64,000 bases of DNA from Rhipidocladum racemiflorum (Eukaryota; Streptophyta; Magnoliopsida; Poales; Poaceae), in assembly GCA_036346355.1 (NCBI GenBank), contig CM070581.1:44411849-44475848 (forward strand), given 5' to 3'. Of the stretch, positions 21,726 to 33,989 are shown piece by piece (positions within the stretch are counted from its first letter, which is position 1; each line of letters opens with the position of its first letter). The notes beneath the pieces are model-generated. The model saw only the letters and a program-made list of their open reading frames with translations, ran no database searches and had not been told where the DNA came from. A program made the position numbers and the translations under genes.

Positions 21726-22870
21726 AGGAAATATTTTTAATATCGAGTAGATATGTCTGCTATGGATGCATTCAAAGTGTTTTACGGTTTGACATACAAA
21801 ATAATGGCAACTGTAATAAAATTATGTACATATGAGAAATTATGCCTATATGTAGTTTTTCCTAACCGAACTTGCCACCTTGTTTAAATCTACGTGAAAG
21901 AAAATAATTTAAACTGTGTCCTACCACTTGTTCTATGCCAGTTTTATTATTTAACGCATTGAAATCAAACCTAATGAGGAAATGGTACAAACTAAATTTA
22001 AATTTAAATCTCTTTGTATATTCAGAGAGCTTATGACATAAGGATTCTAAAGAATTTTGTCTCATTCTTTTTGAATTTCAGTTGCACAAAATTTGTATTG
22101 AGCTAATTTCAAACCTACACTTTGAATTTGAATTCTATTTTAAACCAGAGATCAAACTTCAAATTTTTTTGCATGTTGTGATACTAGATGATTTAACATG
22201 AGTTTAGAAACTTGTTTCATTCAATTTTCAAAAGTTATGACCATTTAGACATGTTCGGTTTAAAGAATTGAGGAGAAAATTGAAAATACGTTTTATTCAT
22301 ACCCTAACAATTTTCTGGTGTGTACTGCAATATTTAGTTGATACCCTAACAATATTTGCATAATAACTTTGAAATAGCATACTACATTTTAGTTGATATC
22401 CTAACAAATTTTCAGTGTTTGTGGCAGTTTTTCCTGTCCTTTTTTGCTTTTCCTACATATATTATCTTTCTTTTTAGTGTAAACCTATTTTTTAGTCTCG
22501 TAAATAATTACTTGCTACTATGTTTATTTTATCCAACCAACAACACATTTTTTTGCTCTAATATATTATCTTTCTATTTTATCCTACATATATTTGTCGG
22601 GCCAATATTATATTATGTACCAACTTTATTTGCGCATATACAAAATTATCTACACATAATTTTATAAATTATGTGTAAAACAGAATTATTAAATTATCTA
22701 CACATAATTATCTACACATAAAATTATTAAATTATCTACACATAAATTTATAAATTATGCATAAAACAACATTATTTAGGTACTACAGTTTTTTAGGCTA
22801 ATCTAACAGTTTTCTAAGACTACCTATATTTTTCCTACGTATATATCAATTATATCGATGAAAAAATAAT
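21726..22870. other. AT-rich intergenic DNA; no gene seen
   Basis: No coding feature. Contains the word ACCCTAACAA(T/A)TTT several times at 22300-22410 and short ATCTACACATAA repeats at 22640-22770. Confidence 0.6.
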
Positions 22871-23560
22871 TATAGAAATTACTAACCGATGAACGAAGAA
22901 CGACGAACGAAGAATGACGAACGAACGATGAACGAACGACGGACAAGCATGAAAAAATAATTCTTCTCCTTATTCTTTTCTTGTCTTCCTCCTCTTTTTC
23001 TTTTCTTCTCCTTTTTTTCTGTTCTTCTCTTTCTCTTTCTCTTTCTTTTCTTCTTCTTTCCTCTTTCTTTTCTTTTCTTCTTATTTCTTTTCTTCTCCTT
23101 CTCTTCTTTCTCCTGGCTCTGGTTGGATCTGGTTCGCCCGGTGCCTCGCTCTAGTTCGGCGCTGCCTTTTGTGCGCGCTCGGACCCCGCCCTGCCCCCCC
23201 CCAAGTCGCGCCATGGTGGCGCGAGCACCGCCAGCCCTGTAACGCCAGGTTGGCACGACTCACCCCCTGGCCATCCACCGACTGCCGCGTGTTGCCACAC
23301 GACTCGCCCGTTCCCTCGCGCCCCCGTCGTGCCAGCATGGCGCGATTGCTGCGCACTCGCGGTGACGTGACGCGATTGCTTGCGCAGTCACACTGACGTA
23401 GGGCGATTGGACCTTGCGATGACCTGGCGCGGTTGGAGGCTATTTTTGTAAAAAAAAAAAAAAAAAATATCGACGTGTATTGTCGTAATATTCGAATAAA
23501 AAATGATTATTTACAAAAAAAAAAAAAATTATGTATTCTTCGGCATTTAGGCAAGGAGTG
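22871..23560. repeat. Low-complexity block: GAACGA words, CT tract, GC-rich words, A runs
   Basis: ACGAACGA-type words (22890-22940), a ~140-bp pyrimidine tract (22965-23110), a GC-rich segment with recurrent GCGCGATTG/GGCACGACTC words (23160-23440), and A-runs at 23449 and 23517. The Lys/Arg/Glu frame on the minus strand is the pyrimidine tract translated. Not a gene. Confidence 0.6.
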
Positions 23561-23797
23561 ACATGGTGGAGGAGAACGGTAACACTATCTGCAAAGAGAA
23601 GGGTAACACAATATCTGCAAAGATTGCACATGCTCAGCATCTTAAGCTAATGCGGCGCGCCTCCGGTAATTCACAGAACAATTCAGCGAAGCAAAGATTG
23701 GACCCAAAAATGCAACGTAAGAATATATTTATATGCACTAGGCATACTCATACCACAAGGAATTTGCAGGGGATATACACCTAATTCAAGAAACAAG

Positions 23798-26792
23798 TCA
23801 TTGCTGTTCTATCTGACGATCATGAATAGGCAGCTCTTTTATCATCAGAACTCGCCTTCTCCTCCCCACCCAGGTGACCCACGCAGGATCCCTTGACACC
23901 ACCCTGTACCCTGCCTTGGAGTAGAGTCCTCGAGCGCCGCCGTCATCTTCGTATGCCCTCAGAGCCATGAATCTGTGCCTCCATTGGAGCGCCAGCACCT
24001 CACAGGCTTTGAGCAGCGCAGTCCCTACCTTCCTCCTCCTGCAAGGGTAAACCGAATTCAGTGGCATCTTTAGAGTGTTAATTGGCTGTATAAAAATCTT
24101 AGCAAACTTGTCATATATATAGAAGTATGTGCAAAGAGACTGATTTGTACTTGTCATGTTGTTTACCTGAATGATGGCAAAACTGCTATTCCTGAAACAT
24201 AGAGGTACTCTTTAACGCCTTGGAGGTGCTTAAGGATGTCATCTTCATCCTGCACCGTGCAATCCACAACCCCGATGATCTTCTCAAATGGTGCCTGCAA
24301 CGGCAGGGTGATCACGTTGGTTTCTTCTGCCACCAAACACGCGTACCTAAAGAAGCCCACTGTTCACTTATCAGCAAAAATGATAGAAAGTAAATGAGTT
24401 TCAACTTTCAAGCATTGATCATCTTGACTAGTCCTAACTCCTAAGCCATGGATTTAACACGGTCTGCAGATCTAGCTAGAACACTTGGATGCCACCACCA
24501 GGACCTTCAGATACCACAAAACAACATGTCTCCCAAGGCTGTAACTCGGGACCTCTCTGTTTTGGTTGCTAAACTAAGTAAGAAAGGTTCTTCAGCACTT
24601 ACAAGAAAAGGTAAATTGTACAACTTCCAATGCAATTTGACAGCCTAAATTGCAACACGTACTTCACAATTTCTGTAGTTTAGTATATGAAAAGCAAAGA
24701 AGCGCTACTAAATTAAGCATTATGCAATAGTAATCCTCCTACTCCTACCCAAAGGCTAAATTTGGCCATTTAGAATGCAAAACTGAACACAAAAAGAACA
24801 AAAAGTTGGAACATGAATGCCATTCAAGTGTAGGACATACGACTGGAAAACACAATAAGAACGCACGAGCAAGTTCTTAGATGTGTCGTAAGAAAAATAC
24901 AACAATTTGAACAGTTGTGCTTTTTACTAGTTTTTTTTGAAAAGGGATTAACTTAGAAGAAATTTAGAATACACAGTGCAGGAGTCTGCACAAGGAGCAG
25001 AACCAGGAAAACAAAAGAAGAAGAGAAGACAATTAAAGAAGGGAAAGAGAAGGAAAAGGAGGGAAAAGGATTGAAAAGAGAAAAAGAAAATACGACAAAA
25101 ATTATGAGATATTGTCAAGCCCGCTGAAACAGCAACTTTTTAAGTCCTCGAGCACCCGCGAAAGACCAGTTGGAAGCATCATCCTTGATACCTGGAGTAG
25201 CTCCTCATTTAACCTCGAAGTGTTTCGAAAAATTCTGTTGTTAAACTCTTTCCACCACCTCCAGCAGATGAGGATAATCAGACTTTTGACCCCCTTCTGG
25301 CAACCGGAGTGGATTTTGGTCTGCTATACGCTCCACTGTTCCAGACTCGAAGCTGGCTGCCAACGCGCCGACATTAACGAAGGTATGTGGGCCCATTGAG
25401 CGATGGCTGCCCACAGCCTTCGAAACTAGGGACATTCTACAAAAAGATGATAGGCCGTTTCTAGGTTCTGGCAGCACATTTGACAGAAATATTGGTTTAG
25501 CCATCTTCGAAGCTGCAGTCGTTGAGCCGTCCACAGTCGGTTTTGCTGCGCAAGCCAAAAGAAGATTTCGCAGCTTAAAGGTGCCCAAGTTGACCAGATT
25601 GTTGTGCTGAGTGCTTCCTACGAATTGCATGTGGTATGCCGAAGCGGCTGTATAGTCGCCATCAGAAGTCTGTGTCCAAATTATTTGATCCTCGATTTGT
25701 GGCCGTAGGGAGATGTGCGGAATTTGTATCCATAGTTGCACAAATTCGGATAGCAGATGAGGAGTCAAGTTGTGCCGGATATCGCAGATCGAGTTATTAT
25801 TCTGCACGGCATTTGCCACGGATCTAGTCTTCCGATAAAATTGGTGCTTTTTACTAGTAAACACATTGTTTTAGGGTGTGTTTGGTTGCATGTACCAAGT
25901 GGTACATGTATGAGATGGTTCAAGAAAAAGCTCATCCATGCGTTTGGTTGGTTGAATGGAACCATCCCATCCTGAACCAAGTGGTACAATTTTGAGGAAT
26001 ATTCCCTCTAGATGCTGAACCATCTCGTTCACCCAAAATAATGGAACCAAATGGTACAGGACCATCCCATCCCATTCAACCTCATCCCACGAACCAAACG
26101 CACCCTTAGAATCACTGTGGCGTACTCTTAGAAACTATGGAAGCACTACAAAATTAGTCTTAATCCCACCCAAATATCTGAACTTCTTACCATCAATTTG
26201 GAATCACAAAGATCAAGAACATCACCTGTCAAGCGGCGAATTCCTCATTCTGTAGATGAGCGCCGACAGCACCTCTGCCTAATCTTGACCAAAACAAGCA
26301 GCAAACAACAAAACCATCGCAATCAAAATGCGCACTACTACATCGATAGTACAATGTCCAATACAGAGGCGAGCGTTTGATGCATACTTTGAAGAAATCG
26401 AAGAAGAGGTCGTTGAAGAGTGCGACGGGGACGTGGAAGGCCTCGGCCTGGACGAGCGCCACCCGCCGCATCTCCTCGCCGACCCGCCCCATCAGCCGCA
26501 CCCCCCACCCGGACTCCCTCACCAGGTAGAGCTCCTCCTCCTCTCCCTCCTCCCCACCGCCATCCACACCAACCTCCTCCTTCGTGGGCAAGCAAGAGAG
26601 CGGCCGCCCTCTTCTCCCTCTTCTTGCAAGAAGGCTCTTCTTGGCGCCGCCATGGTAGCTGGTCTTGGGAGGGGTTCTTGCAAGTGCTGCGGCGGCGATT
26701 CTGCCTCTGGAGGCTCTCTTGGATTGCGAGGCAGAGGAGGAGGAGCAGGGGAGGGGTCGGGGGACGAGCGGAGATGCTCTGAGCACGGCCAT
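23798..26792 (-). CDS. GNAT-family N-acetyltransferase, plastid type, four exons (292 aa)
   Basis: Exons on the minus strand: 26388-26792, 26226-26278, 24167-24346, 23798-24038. All introns are GT-AG (GTATGC, GTGATG, GTAAAC donors; TTAG, TTTAG, TTGCAG acceptors), phases agree, and the total is 879 nt including the stop. The N-terminal ~60 residues are Ser/Arg/Ala-rich, like a chloroplast transit peptide. The GNAT fold follows: VALFNDLFFDFFK, YACLVAE, the beta-4/alpha-3 acetyl-CoA site YVSGIAV ... RRRKVGTALL, and the C-terminal LRAYEDDGGARGLYSKAGYRVV. It transfers acetyl from acetyl-CoA to protein N-termini or lysines; plastid GNATs do both, substrate here unknown. Intron 2 holds a LINE and a MITE. 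Family call firm, member not assigned. Confidence 0.9.
24932..25843 (-). mobile_element. 5'-truncated LINE in GNAT intron 2
   Basis: A perfect 15-bp duplication GTGCTTTTTACTAGT flanks the element (24917-24931 and 25844-25858), and a T-run (the poly(A) tail of a minus-strand insert) sits at its left end. The right half encodes, across frameshifts, the C-terminal zf-RVT region of plant LINE RT (DGDYTAASAYHMQF, then in another frame CQMCCQNLETAYHLF). 5' truncation and variable duplication are hallmarks of target-primed reverse transcription. Confidence 0.9.
25873..26105. mobile_element. Tourist-like MITE (PIF/Harbinger) in GNAT intron 2
   Basis: Terminal inverted repeats GGGTGTGTTTGGTT / AACCAAACGCACCC with a 3-bp TTA duplication on each side (25870-25872, 26106-26108). 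233 bp, no coding capacity. Confidence 0.88.
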
Positions 26793-27366
26793 GGTTGCTG
26801 CCTGTGTTACGCACTCAGGCCTGGATTGGGAGTTGGGAGGCAGTGGGCTTGTGGCTTACTTCCCTTCCGAGTGTGTCATGAAGTGTCTATACCTGCGATT
26901 CGCCAAGCTCCTGGTCTCCTGGACCATCACCCTCGAAGCCACAGAAGCTGGGCTAAGGCAAGTGATAGCAAATGCGGCGTACAGGGATAAGGTCGAGGTC
27001 ATGCCATGTCACTTTGGTTTCGTCCGTTTAGTGTTATATTTTTTTTATAAGTTATCATCTCACAAGTTAATACTACTAATACAATTATGGTTATAAAATT
27101 GTCTCCTCTACATAACCATGCACCATTCACATGATATCTTGTATGGTCTTTCTTAATTCCACGAATTTAACATGTTACATGTAGATAGTATATTTATTTT
27201 CCTTTCTGAAGATTTTTTTTATTTAGTGAAAACAACGCCACACTAATATAGGATTTAAGGATAACATAGCTTTGGATATTACTAGAGTACCTACATGACG
27301 GGGTAGGTTGTTGTAATGATCGTGATATGTGGGCATATGTGCGTATGTGCACAATATAGAGATTTA
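26793..27366. other. Upstream region of the GNAT gene; start of a degraded LTR to the right
   Basis: 5' of the GNAT start codon. The GC-rich part up to about 27010 gives open frames opposite to the gene, but none resembles a protein. From about 27300 the sequence begins to resemble the 5' LTR of the copia-like element. Confidence 0.4.
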
Positions 27367-27636
27367 GGTCCAGTATGTTTTGGATTATAGATTTTATATT
27401 ATGCAAAAACTACTTCTGATTGTGGGAGATCGGGTCGAGCCGGCTGCGACTTCTAGGCTCCGGTCCAGACCGGTGAGAATCAGCAAGAATTGGGAGAATC
27501 AGGATTCAGTCAGATTTTGATTCTATATACAGGGCAACTTCTGATTCTCAGAGAAACTATCCAGAATTCTTCTGTTCGGTAAATAATCTGCTTTTTTTAA
27601 AACAGTAACAATCCAGAAAATGAAACAAACGAGGCC
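27367..27636. mobile_element. Tourist-like MITE in copia-like 5' LTR
   Basis: TTA on both sides (27364-27366, 27637-27639). Ends GGTCCAGTATGTTTTGGATTAT and the reverse complement of GAAACAAACGAGGCC are imperfect inverted repeats. 270 bp, noncoding. Termini are diverged, so confidence is moderate. Confidence 0.6.
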
Positions 27637-27686
27637 TTAGTCATACATTGTAGTCAGTTTGCTTGGTGTGCTTTGCTTGTAGATAT

Positions 27687-28544
27687 TAGGGGTGCAAACG
27701 GAGTGGATAATTCCCCACCGATCCGATACCGTATTCGAAAAAAATCCGTACTGATGTTATCTGTATCCGTATCCGGAAATTCTCATGTAATATGGGTTAG
27801 GATATGGGAAGAGCAATATCCGATCCGTATCCCAAAAATCTCATGTAATATGGGTTAGGATATGGGAAGAGCAATATCCGACCCGATATCCGGTAAATAT
27901 CCGACCCAATACCCGGTAAATATCCGACCCGATACCCTTGCAATATTGTTCATAATGTGTGTATTTGAATTACACTGCTTGCTAGCTGTATTTTAGATGT
28001 TGCGTGTTGGTTATGTGCTATCCGATTAGACAAGTTGTAATATAATGTGAAACATAGTGCTGTTGTGAGCCTGTGATATAATGTAAGCAAGTTGTAATAT
28101 AATTGCACTACTTTTTGGAGCAAGCCCTTATAATTGCACTACAAAACACTTGATTGTAGTTGAATGTGCTACATCATATAAGTGCATATGTTGATTGGAA
28201 TTGTACTTGGTTGTATATTATTCTTATGTAGGGAATGCAACTATTATTAAATTTGAAACACTTACATGTCTTGAAGGTTTTAGTAAAGTTTTGTGTATGG
28301 TTAATTGATCCTAATATACGTGACATATATGGTTTCTACTTTCACGCATTATCCGACTAACTATTCGTGATCGAGACTAACCGTATCCGAAGCGACCTGT
28401 ATTTGCTCCGTATTTGTGACCGACGTAATCCATATTCGTATTCGAATCCGGCACTGTCCGTATCCGATTATGTATCCGAGAAAAAATTTGGAATAGGATA
28501 TGGGATGAACGAAACCGTCCGTATCCGCTCCGTTTGCACCCCTA
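27687..28544. mobile_element. Non-autonomous hAT-like transposon
   Basis: Inverted termini TAGGGGTGCAAACGGA / TCCGTTTGCACCCCTA, with an 8-bp duplication GTAGATAT / GTAAATAT (27679-27686, 28545-28552; one mismatch). Both subterminal regions are packed with TATCCG/CGGATA words. A ~60-bp tandem duplication lies at about 27780-27900. The uninterrupted site exists at about 31215-31245. Confidence 0.9.
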
Positions 28545-28664
28545 GTAAATATGCATTAGATGAGTTGGTCGGTTAGATAAGCATGAGTCATTGGAGCTGT
28601 GAGTTAAGGACGCATGTTGTTGTCTTTTGTGTCTATTTATTTTGTTGTATCCAGCGCATGGAAA

Positions 28665-29400
28665 TCCTACCGGTATTAAAGATGGGAGGAAGCTCCGCAG
28701 GAGGACCATCCATGTGGCCCCTTGCGGTTTCGCGAAAAACTCCCTCCATTTATCCGAATTACGGATAGGTCCCTGTGAATTTATAAAGAGGTCTTTCGTG
28801 ATTTTTTGTGAGGGGACTACTTTTTCAGGATAGCGGTGAGGTTCAAAATTATAACAAACAGGTTCTGTTTTCACATCCAGATCCTTTCGTCGTTTTCCTT
28901 GAAAAAATATTTTCATCAACAGAAGGATGTGTATTTTTTTTTCGGCTAGGTCTCTAAGGTTTCTCGAGCCTCCAAAAATTTTGAAAATGCGCCTAGGTCT
29001 ATTTTTTCTCCGAAAAAAAAATCCTTTCTCTGTTTTCCCCAAAAAAAATATTTTCGTCAACAGAAAGATGTGTACTTCTTTTCCGTCTCGATCTTTAAGG
29101 TTTCTTTAGCCTCCAAAAATTTTGAAAATATGTTTAGGTCTATTTTTTTTCTCCGCAAAAAAAAACACAAAATTATTTTTGGTCTATTTTTGCTCCAGAA
29201 AAAAAAACTTTTCTCCGCTTTCCCCGAAAAAAATATTTTCATCAACAGAAAGATGTGTACTTCTTTTCTGTCTCGGTCTTTAAGATTTCTCGAGCCTCCA
29301 AAAATTTTGAAAATGCGTCTAGGTCTATTTTTTCTCTGGAAAAAAATGCAAAATTATTTTTGGTTCACGCGCGCGGTGTGCGCCGCACTTACGGGCCTAG
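28665..29400 (+). mobile_element. Non-autonomous Helitron
   Basis: 5' end TCCTACCGGTATTAAAG preceded by A. 3' end has a GCGG/CCGC hairpin, 10 nt, then CTAG followed by T, so insertion was between A and T without duplication. The right two-thirds is a three-unit minisatellite (unit starts near 28905, 29046, 29229), each unit with TCAACAGAA(G/A)GATGTGTA and CCTCCAAAAATTTTGAAAAT. No Rep/helicase gene. Confidence 0.85.
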
Positions 29401-29595
29401 TATGAGATAAGAGAAGGAGAATAAGAGAGAGAGAATCGCTCAAAGCGAAGCAGTTGCAGCGGAGAACCAAAACTTTGGTGCGTTTTTTTTTTTTTTGTGT
29501 TCCTTCTTCCAACGTGTGGGTGCGTGTGGGTTCTAGCGAGAGGAAACTACATGTGAGTTTTCTCCTGGGGTTGTGCCAACAATTGGTACAAGAGC

Positions 29596-31063
29596 GAGAT
29601 TCAGCATAGGAGAAGTGAAGATGGTGTCGTCCATTGCAATGTCGAGCTTAGCAGTGAGAGGTTGTCTGTCTAGTGGCGCGTCATTGTGCTACGGCAATGG
29701 CACGCTAAAGATCAATGGTGTGAAGTTGTTGGTGATGACGATATTCATTGTCCTAAGGAGAGGTGGTCATGCAGTGATGAAAAATTAGTTTGGTCTGATC
29801 TTTTGATGAGAATGATAACTACGATTGATCAATATGATGTTGACGATGAGGCTACTTGACCAAGACGATCAAGTCTGTCCTGCAATCGCTACCCCACACC
29901 CCTTGTCGCTATCAACTGTGACCAACACAGTTGATCTTTCTTGCAAGATTGAGAATCAAGAAAGAAAGAAATAAGCGTAATCTGAATTGGAGGATGAAGT
30001 ATGAAGTTTCTTGACTAATGGAGAGGCCTGAAGTTGCCATAGTTGGTCTAGTCGACACAAGTACACAACTGATGCTTTCTAAATTAAAAACCAATCTAAA
30101 CAAGTCTCAACCCTAAAAGTGGTGGCCACAAAGGATATAAAGGGGAGCCGAACATGCTACAATAGGAGGGGGATGCAAACACAAGTAGAGTCAGATTCCA
30201 ACTCTATTACAAGGCCCAAATTGGCCAAACAGGTGGTGCCGCACATTTCTTTAATGATTATGACTTGTAGATAAGGAATCTCATGGTGAGGTTAGATCCG
30301 TTGGAAATATCACGTCGTCTTCTTCGATTCGAGTATTTGCACGCCTCCAACGGACTTTATATGTGAAAGTTATGAGTATTTTACTCGGGGCTATCATGCT
30401 GACTCTGAATTGGCCTGAAATTGAAACAGGGTCGCCCTGTATTTGTTGTGGTAGTAGTGCCGCTTTCCTCACCATGGTTCCTAAGTATAATAATATCGAA
30501 TGACTTAGATTGCAATCCATCCTTAATATAAAAATTATGAACTCCTAAAAGCGAGCCCACCGGATAATTCAACTATCGTGCCCATGTCCTTGTCATAGGT
30601 CCTTGCCTAGCATCTTATGGAGGAGTGGAAGGATTGTTGTGTGTATTCAAGGAAGTGATGTCCTCATCATGCGGTGCCATCACGAGAACATGCACGAACA
30701 AAGGTGCGAAGCCATCGTGAGACAATTTGGCGTGAAGTTGATGGCGTTGATAGACACCATCGTCACAAGAAGAGTTAGCCTGAAGCTGATGTTGATCGCT
30801 TGGAGAACGTCAGTGTGAGGCCAACAATGACAGTGGTGTGAGGCCACTTGGAGCCGAGTCTGAGACATTGAGGAGATGTGTTCTCCGTCCTGAGTCAAGT
30901 ATATAGTAGATGAGTCAGTGATGTTGATGAGATGTATTTGCCGTTAAGTCAAGTCCGCAGAAGATGAGTCCGGGGATGTTGAGAAGATGTATTCATTGTC
31001 GTATAACATGGGCAAATCATAGTTGAAATCAACTACCTTAAGGAGTTAGACATGCTTGAAGAT
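29596..31063 (+). other. Internal region of the copia-like element; no gag or pol
   Basis: Short frames only. A 71-codon frame at 29573-29788 begins near a possible gag start but matches no gag I recognise. From about 29880 to 30560 the sequence differs in character and may be a further old insertion, but I found no ends. Confidence 0.5.
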
Positions 31064-32222
31064 TATGGGGGAGAAATTTTGGGGATTAATCTTGACTAAG
31101 TTTGCACGGTCCTGATGTATGGGGTCCTGATGTACGGGCATATTGCACAAAGTAGATCGAGTCTTAAGCTTAGATTTAGTCATGTGCCTTGCAGTCGGTT
31201 TGTTTGGTGAGCTTTGCATTTAGATGTGCATTAGATGAGTTGGTTAGTTAGGTTAGTATGAGTTATTGGAGCCGTGAGCAAAGACCATCTCCAACAGTAT
31301 TCCTTAAATTTAGATCCCTATATCTATATATACAGAATTTTCCAAAAAAAAATTCCTTCCCTATATATCTTCCCTGTCCAATAGCATTCCCCAAATCACA
31401 TTCTCTTTTCTCCCTCCTACATTATATGATAGTTCATAACCATCATATGAGGAATGTTTATTTTTTACTGGAAAAAATCCGAACAACTATTTTTAAATGC
31501 AGGAATTTAAAATTTGAAATTTACTCTAACGACCATCATAACGGTTATATTGTAATGGCTATATTATAATAGCTATATCATAATGGCTATAATATAACAG
31601 ATATATTTTTTTGAGCTATATATACATAGTCATTTGCACTTCCAAGCCTTGTCCATTTCTAAATGTTCACTATTTAGCTATACCGAGATTATTTTGCTGA
31701 TTGACAAGTGTCATACATATGAAAATTTGTTCATGTGCAAACAAAGTCATCTCATATAAAACAAACATACAAAACCTTCAGGAAACAATATCTTCAATAT
31801 ATTTCTCAAGTTCAGAATCATCTCTAAACCTGAATTTGTATAGTGCCTGTCGTTGTGTAAGACTGATTGGATAAATTCTGTATTCCTTCAACTCGTCCCC
31901 ACCTCTAATACTTGGTGGCCTATCATCCTTCCATACAAGGACATAGTTAAAGAATCTAAATTTAGCAAGCACTGCAGACTCCAAAGCTCCCAATGTTAAC
32001 TGGCCCGATCTACATTGCATGGATAGGAAACATGTTTAAGAAGGCAGAAGGAAAACAGGCAAGTAAAACAAGTACATAGATTTGCATGTAGCAAGTGTTG
32101 CAGTAAAAATAACTCTTAAGTTTATTATGCAACAAAACAACTTAAGACCCTACACGACGACATAGCAGTAGTTGAGCAACTTTAAGTTTCTGTCTTAAAC
32201 CACCCGCTCTCTCTAACAAATA

Positions 32223-32495
32223 CTCCCTCTGTCCCAGTATATAGGGCGTATAATTTGTTTCACCAAGACCAATACAAAGCCATGCAAACAAGTTTATACC
32301 TATATTACCCCTATTAGTTCTCTTCGGTTACCGTGCAATTCAATGCCAACTGATTAATTACCTGCAAGGCACAACAAACTAAGAGACACAATGGAGGGGT
32401 AAGTTTGGAAGATTTGGGACTAAATTGATTTGGTGCCCTATATTTTGGGACAAAATTTGAAAACTAATATGCCCTATATACTGGGACGGAGAGAG
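32223..32495. mobile_element. Stowaway MITE
   Basis: TA duplication (32221-32222, 32496-32497). Inverted ends CTCCCTCTGTCCCAGTATAT and ATATACTGGGACGGAGAGAG. 273 bp, noncoding. Confidence 0.92.
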
Positions 32496-32676
32496 TAAGT
32501 GGTATACTGCTCCTTTTTTCCTGGAACAACTACATAGGCAATTCATAAATTTTGGAGTCCTTTCCTCTTTTTCATGAATCTTTGTAGCAATATGTATGCA
32601 AAGGTTACAGGATGAATGAACCGCTGCCATCTCAATAAGAGCCTTGAAAGAATCAAATGGTCCATCATACTTCCAC

Positions 32677-33989
32677 CTACAGATGCAAATCAAAGAATGT
32701 GTTCAGTACAAAAACATGATGACGCTATTAATAATGGCTGCTGGAGGATATTCGAAAAAAATTGCTTGGCAACCATTATCAACATAACCATCTTTTTTCA
32801 ATAGAACTCTGCACTATACTCAACGATACATTCAATCAAATCAAAGGTAATGAAGACCTTGCTCCTGTAAAGCTCAATTCAAGTAGCTTCTGTATGGTTT
32901 TAGCCTATGTTCATGCTGCTGCAGAGTCACACAGAATTCTTCACCTTGGTCCTGGATTCCCACTGTCCCGGCACTCCATATCCAAGTCTCTAGTTACTGT
33001 GAAATGCGGATGATTTCATTCTAACATACTAGTCCAAATTAAACACTTGGGTTACTCAACAAGACTACCCATTTGTCTAAAAAAGTGTGAGACCAAATTG
33101 TAAACTTTTAATAGGCTAATATAGCCTAATGACATAATGTACTGAACTTTTTTCTTACGAATATGATGTAATAGACTTGATCAGAAGATGGGCATTGTTT
33201 CGAACCGAAGTAGATCAGAACCCATCATACATTAAATAAGCAAAGGTCCTTTCTTTATGAAAGTTCAAAGGCTCAACCTTTTTAAGATCATTTTTTTGTC
33301 AAGGCAACCATAACTCCATAAAGAAGATTAAGGTACCCGTCTACAAACTACAATTAAATCCTAGTGCCAATTGCTTTTCCTTGCATACGGAGAGCCAAAG
33401 AACATGGCCAAAAACTAGGAATCATTGCAGATAAATCTAGACCCTCAAATGCCTAAGGGACAGAGTGGTTAATAAAAGATGCACGCTAATTATTAAAAGG
33501 AGACTTTTATATAAAAATTTCATGAGTCCTTGAGGGTTCCAGATGGGAAGCTAAGACTGATAGAATCATAACCTAATATCTCTTTATTTTTGTCATTTGA
33601 TTGTATCAAGTGGGATCAAATTAAGAAATTTCAAGCTAAATGTGAGCTGAAATTCAAATGGATACGTAGTTCAGCTAGCACCAATATTAGAGCATAATGT
33701 AAGCAACCTAAAGGCATTACCAAGCTCTCCCACAATTGATAAGGAAAAATTTAAACTTTTATGTGCACAACCTAAACTCTAATTCAAACAACATTAGTCG
33801 ATGGAACCAAAACATCACGACTGAATCACACGAAAATAAAGCAAATTTCAGTCAGCCACAAACACATCCCATCGATTCAAAACCTCGAACAGGTGAACTC
33901 TACACCATCAAGGTCTGCATTGTCACCATGCCTACGGCCTGAATCCACCAAAGCAGAACGAACTAACTCCAAATCAAGAAAGAACTCAC
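32677..33989. other. Intron-like sequence; nothing recognised
   Basis: AT-rich, between the exon-like segments of the candidate transposon. No gene, repeat or MITE termini seen. Confidence 0.4.

Noticed and set aside
22882..23256. Lys/Arg/Glu-rich 124-codon frame on the minus strand
   Set aside because: It is a translated pyrimidine tract; the residue pattern follows the CTTTTC repeat and has no start context or domain.
26328..26990. 220-codon open frame on the plus strand
   Set aside because: It lies antisense to GNAT exon 1, and openness follows from the GC-rich codons of that exon; no domain, and splice sites support the minus-strand gene.
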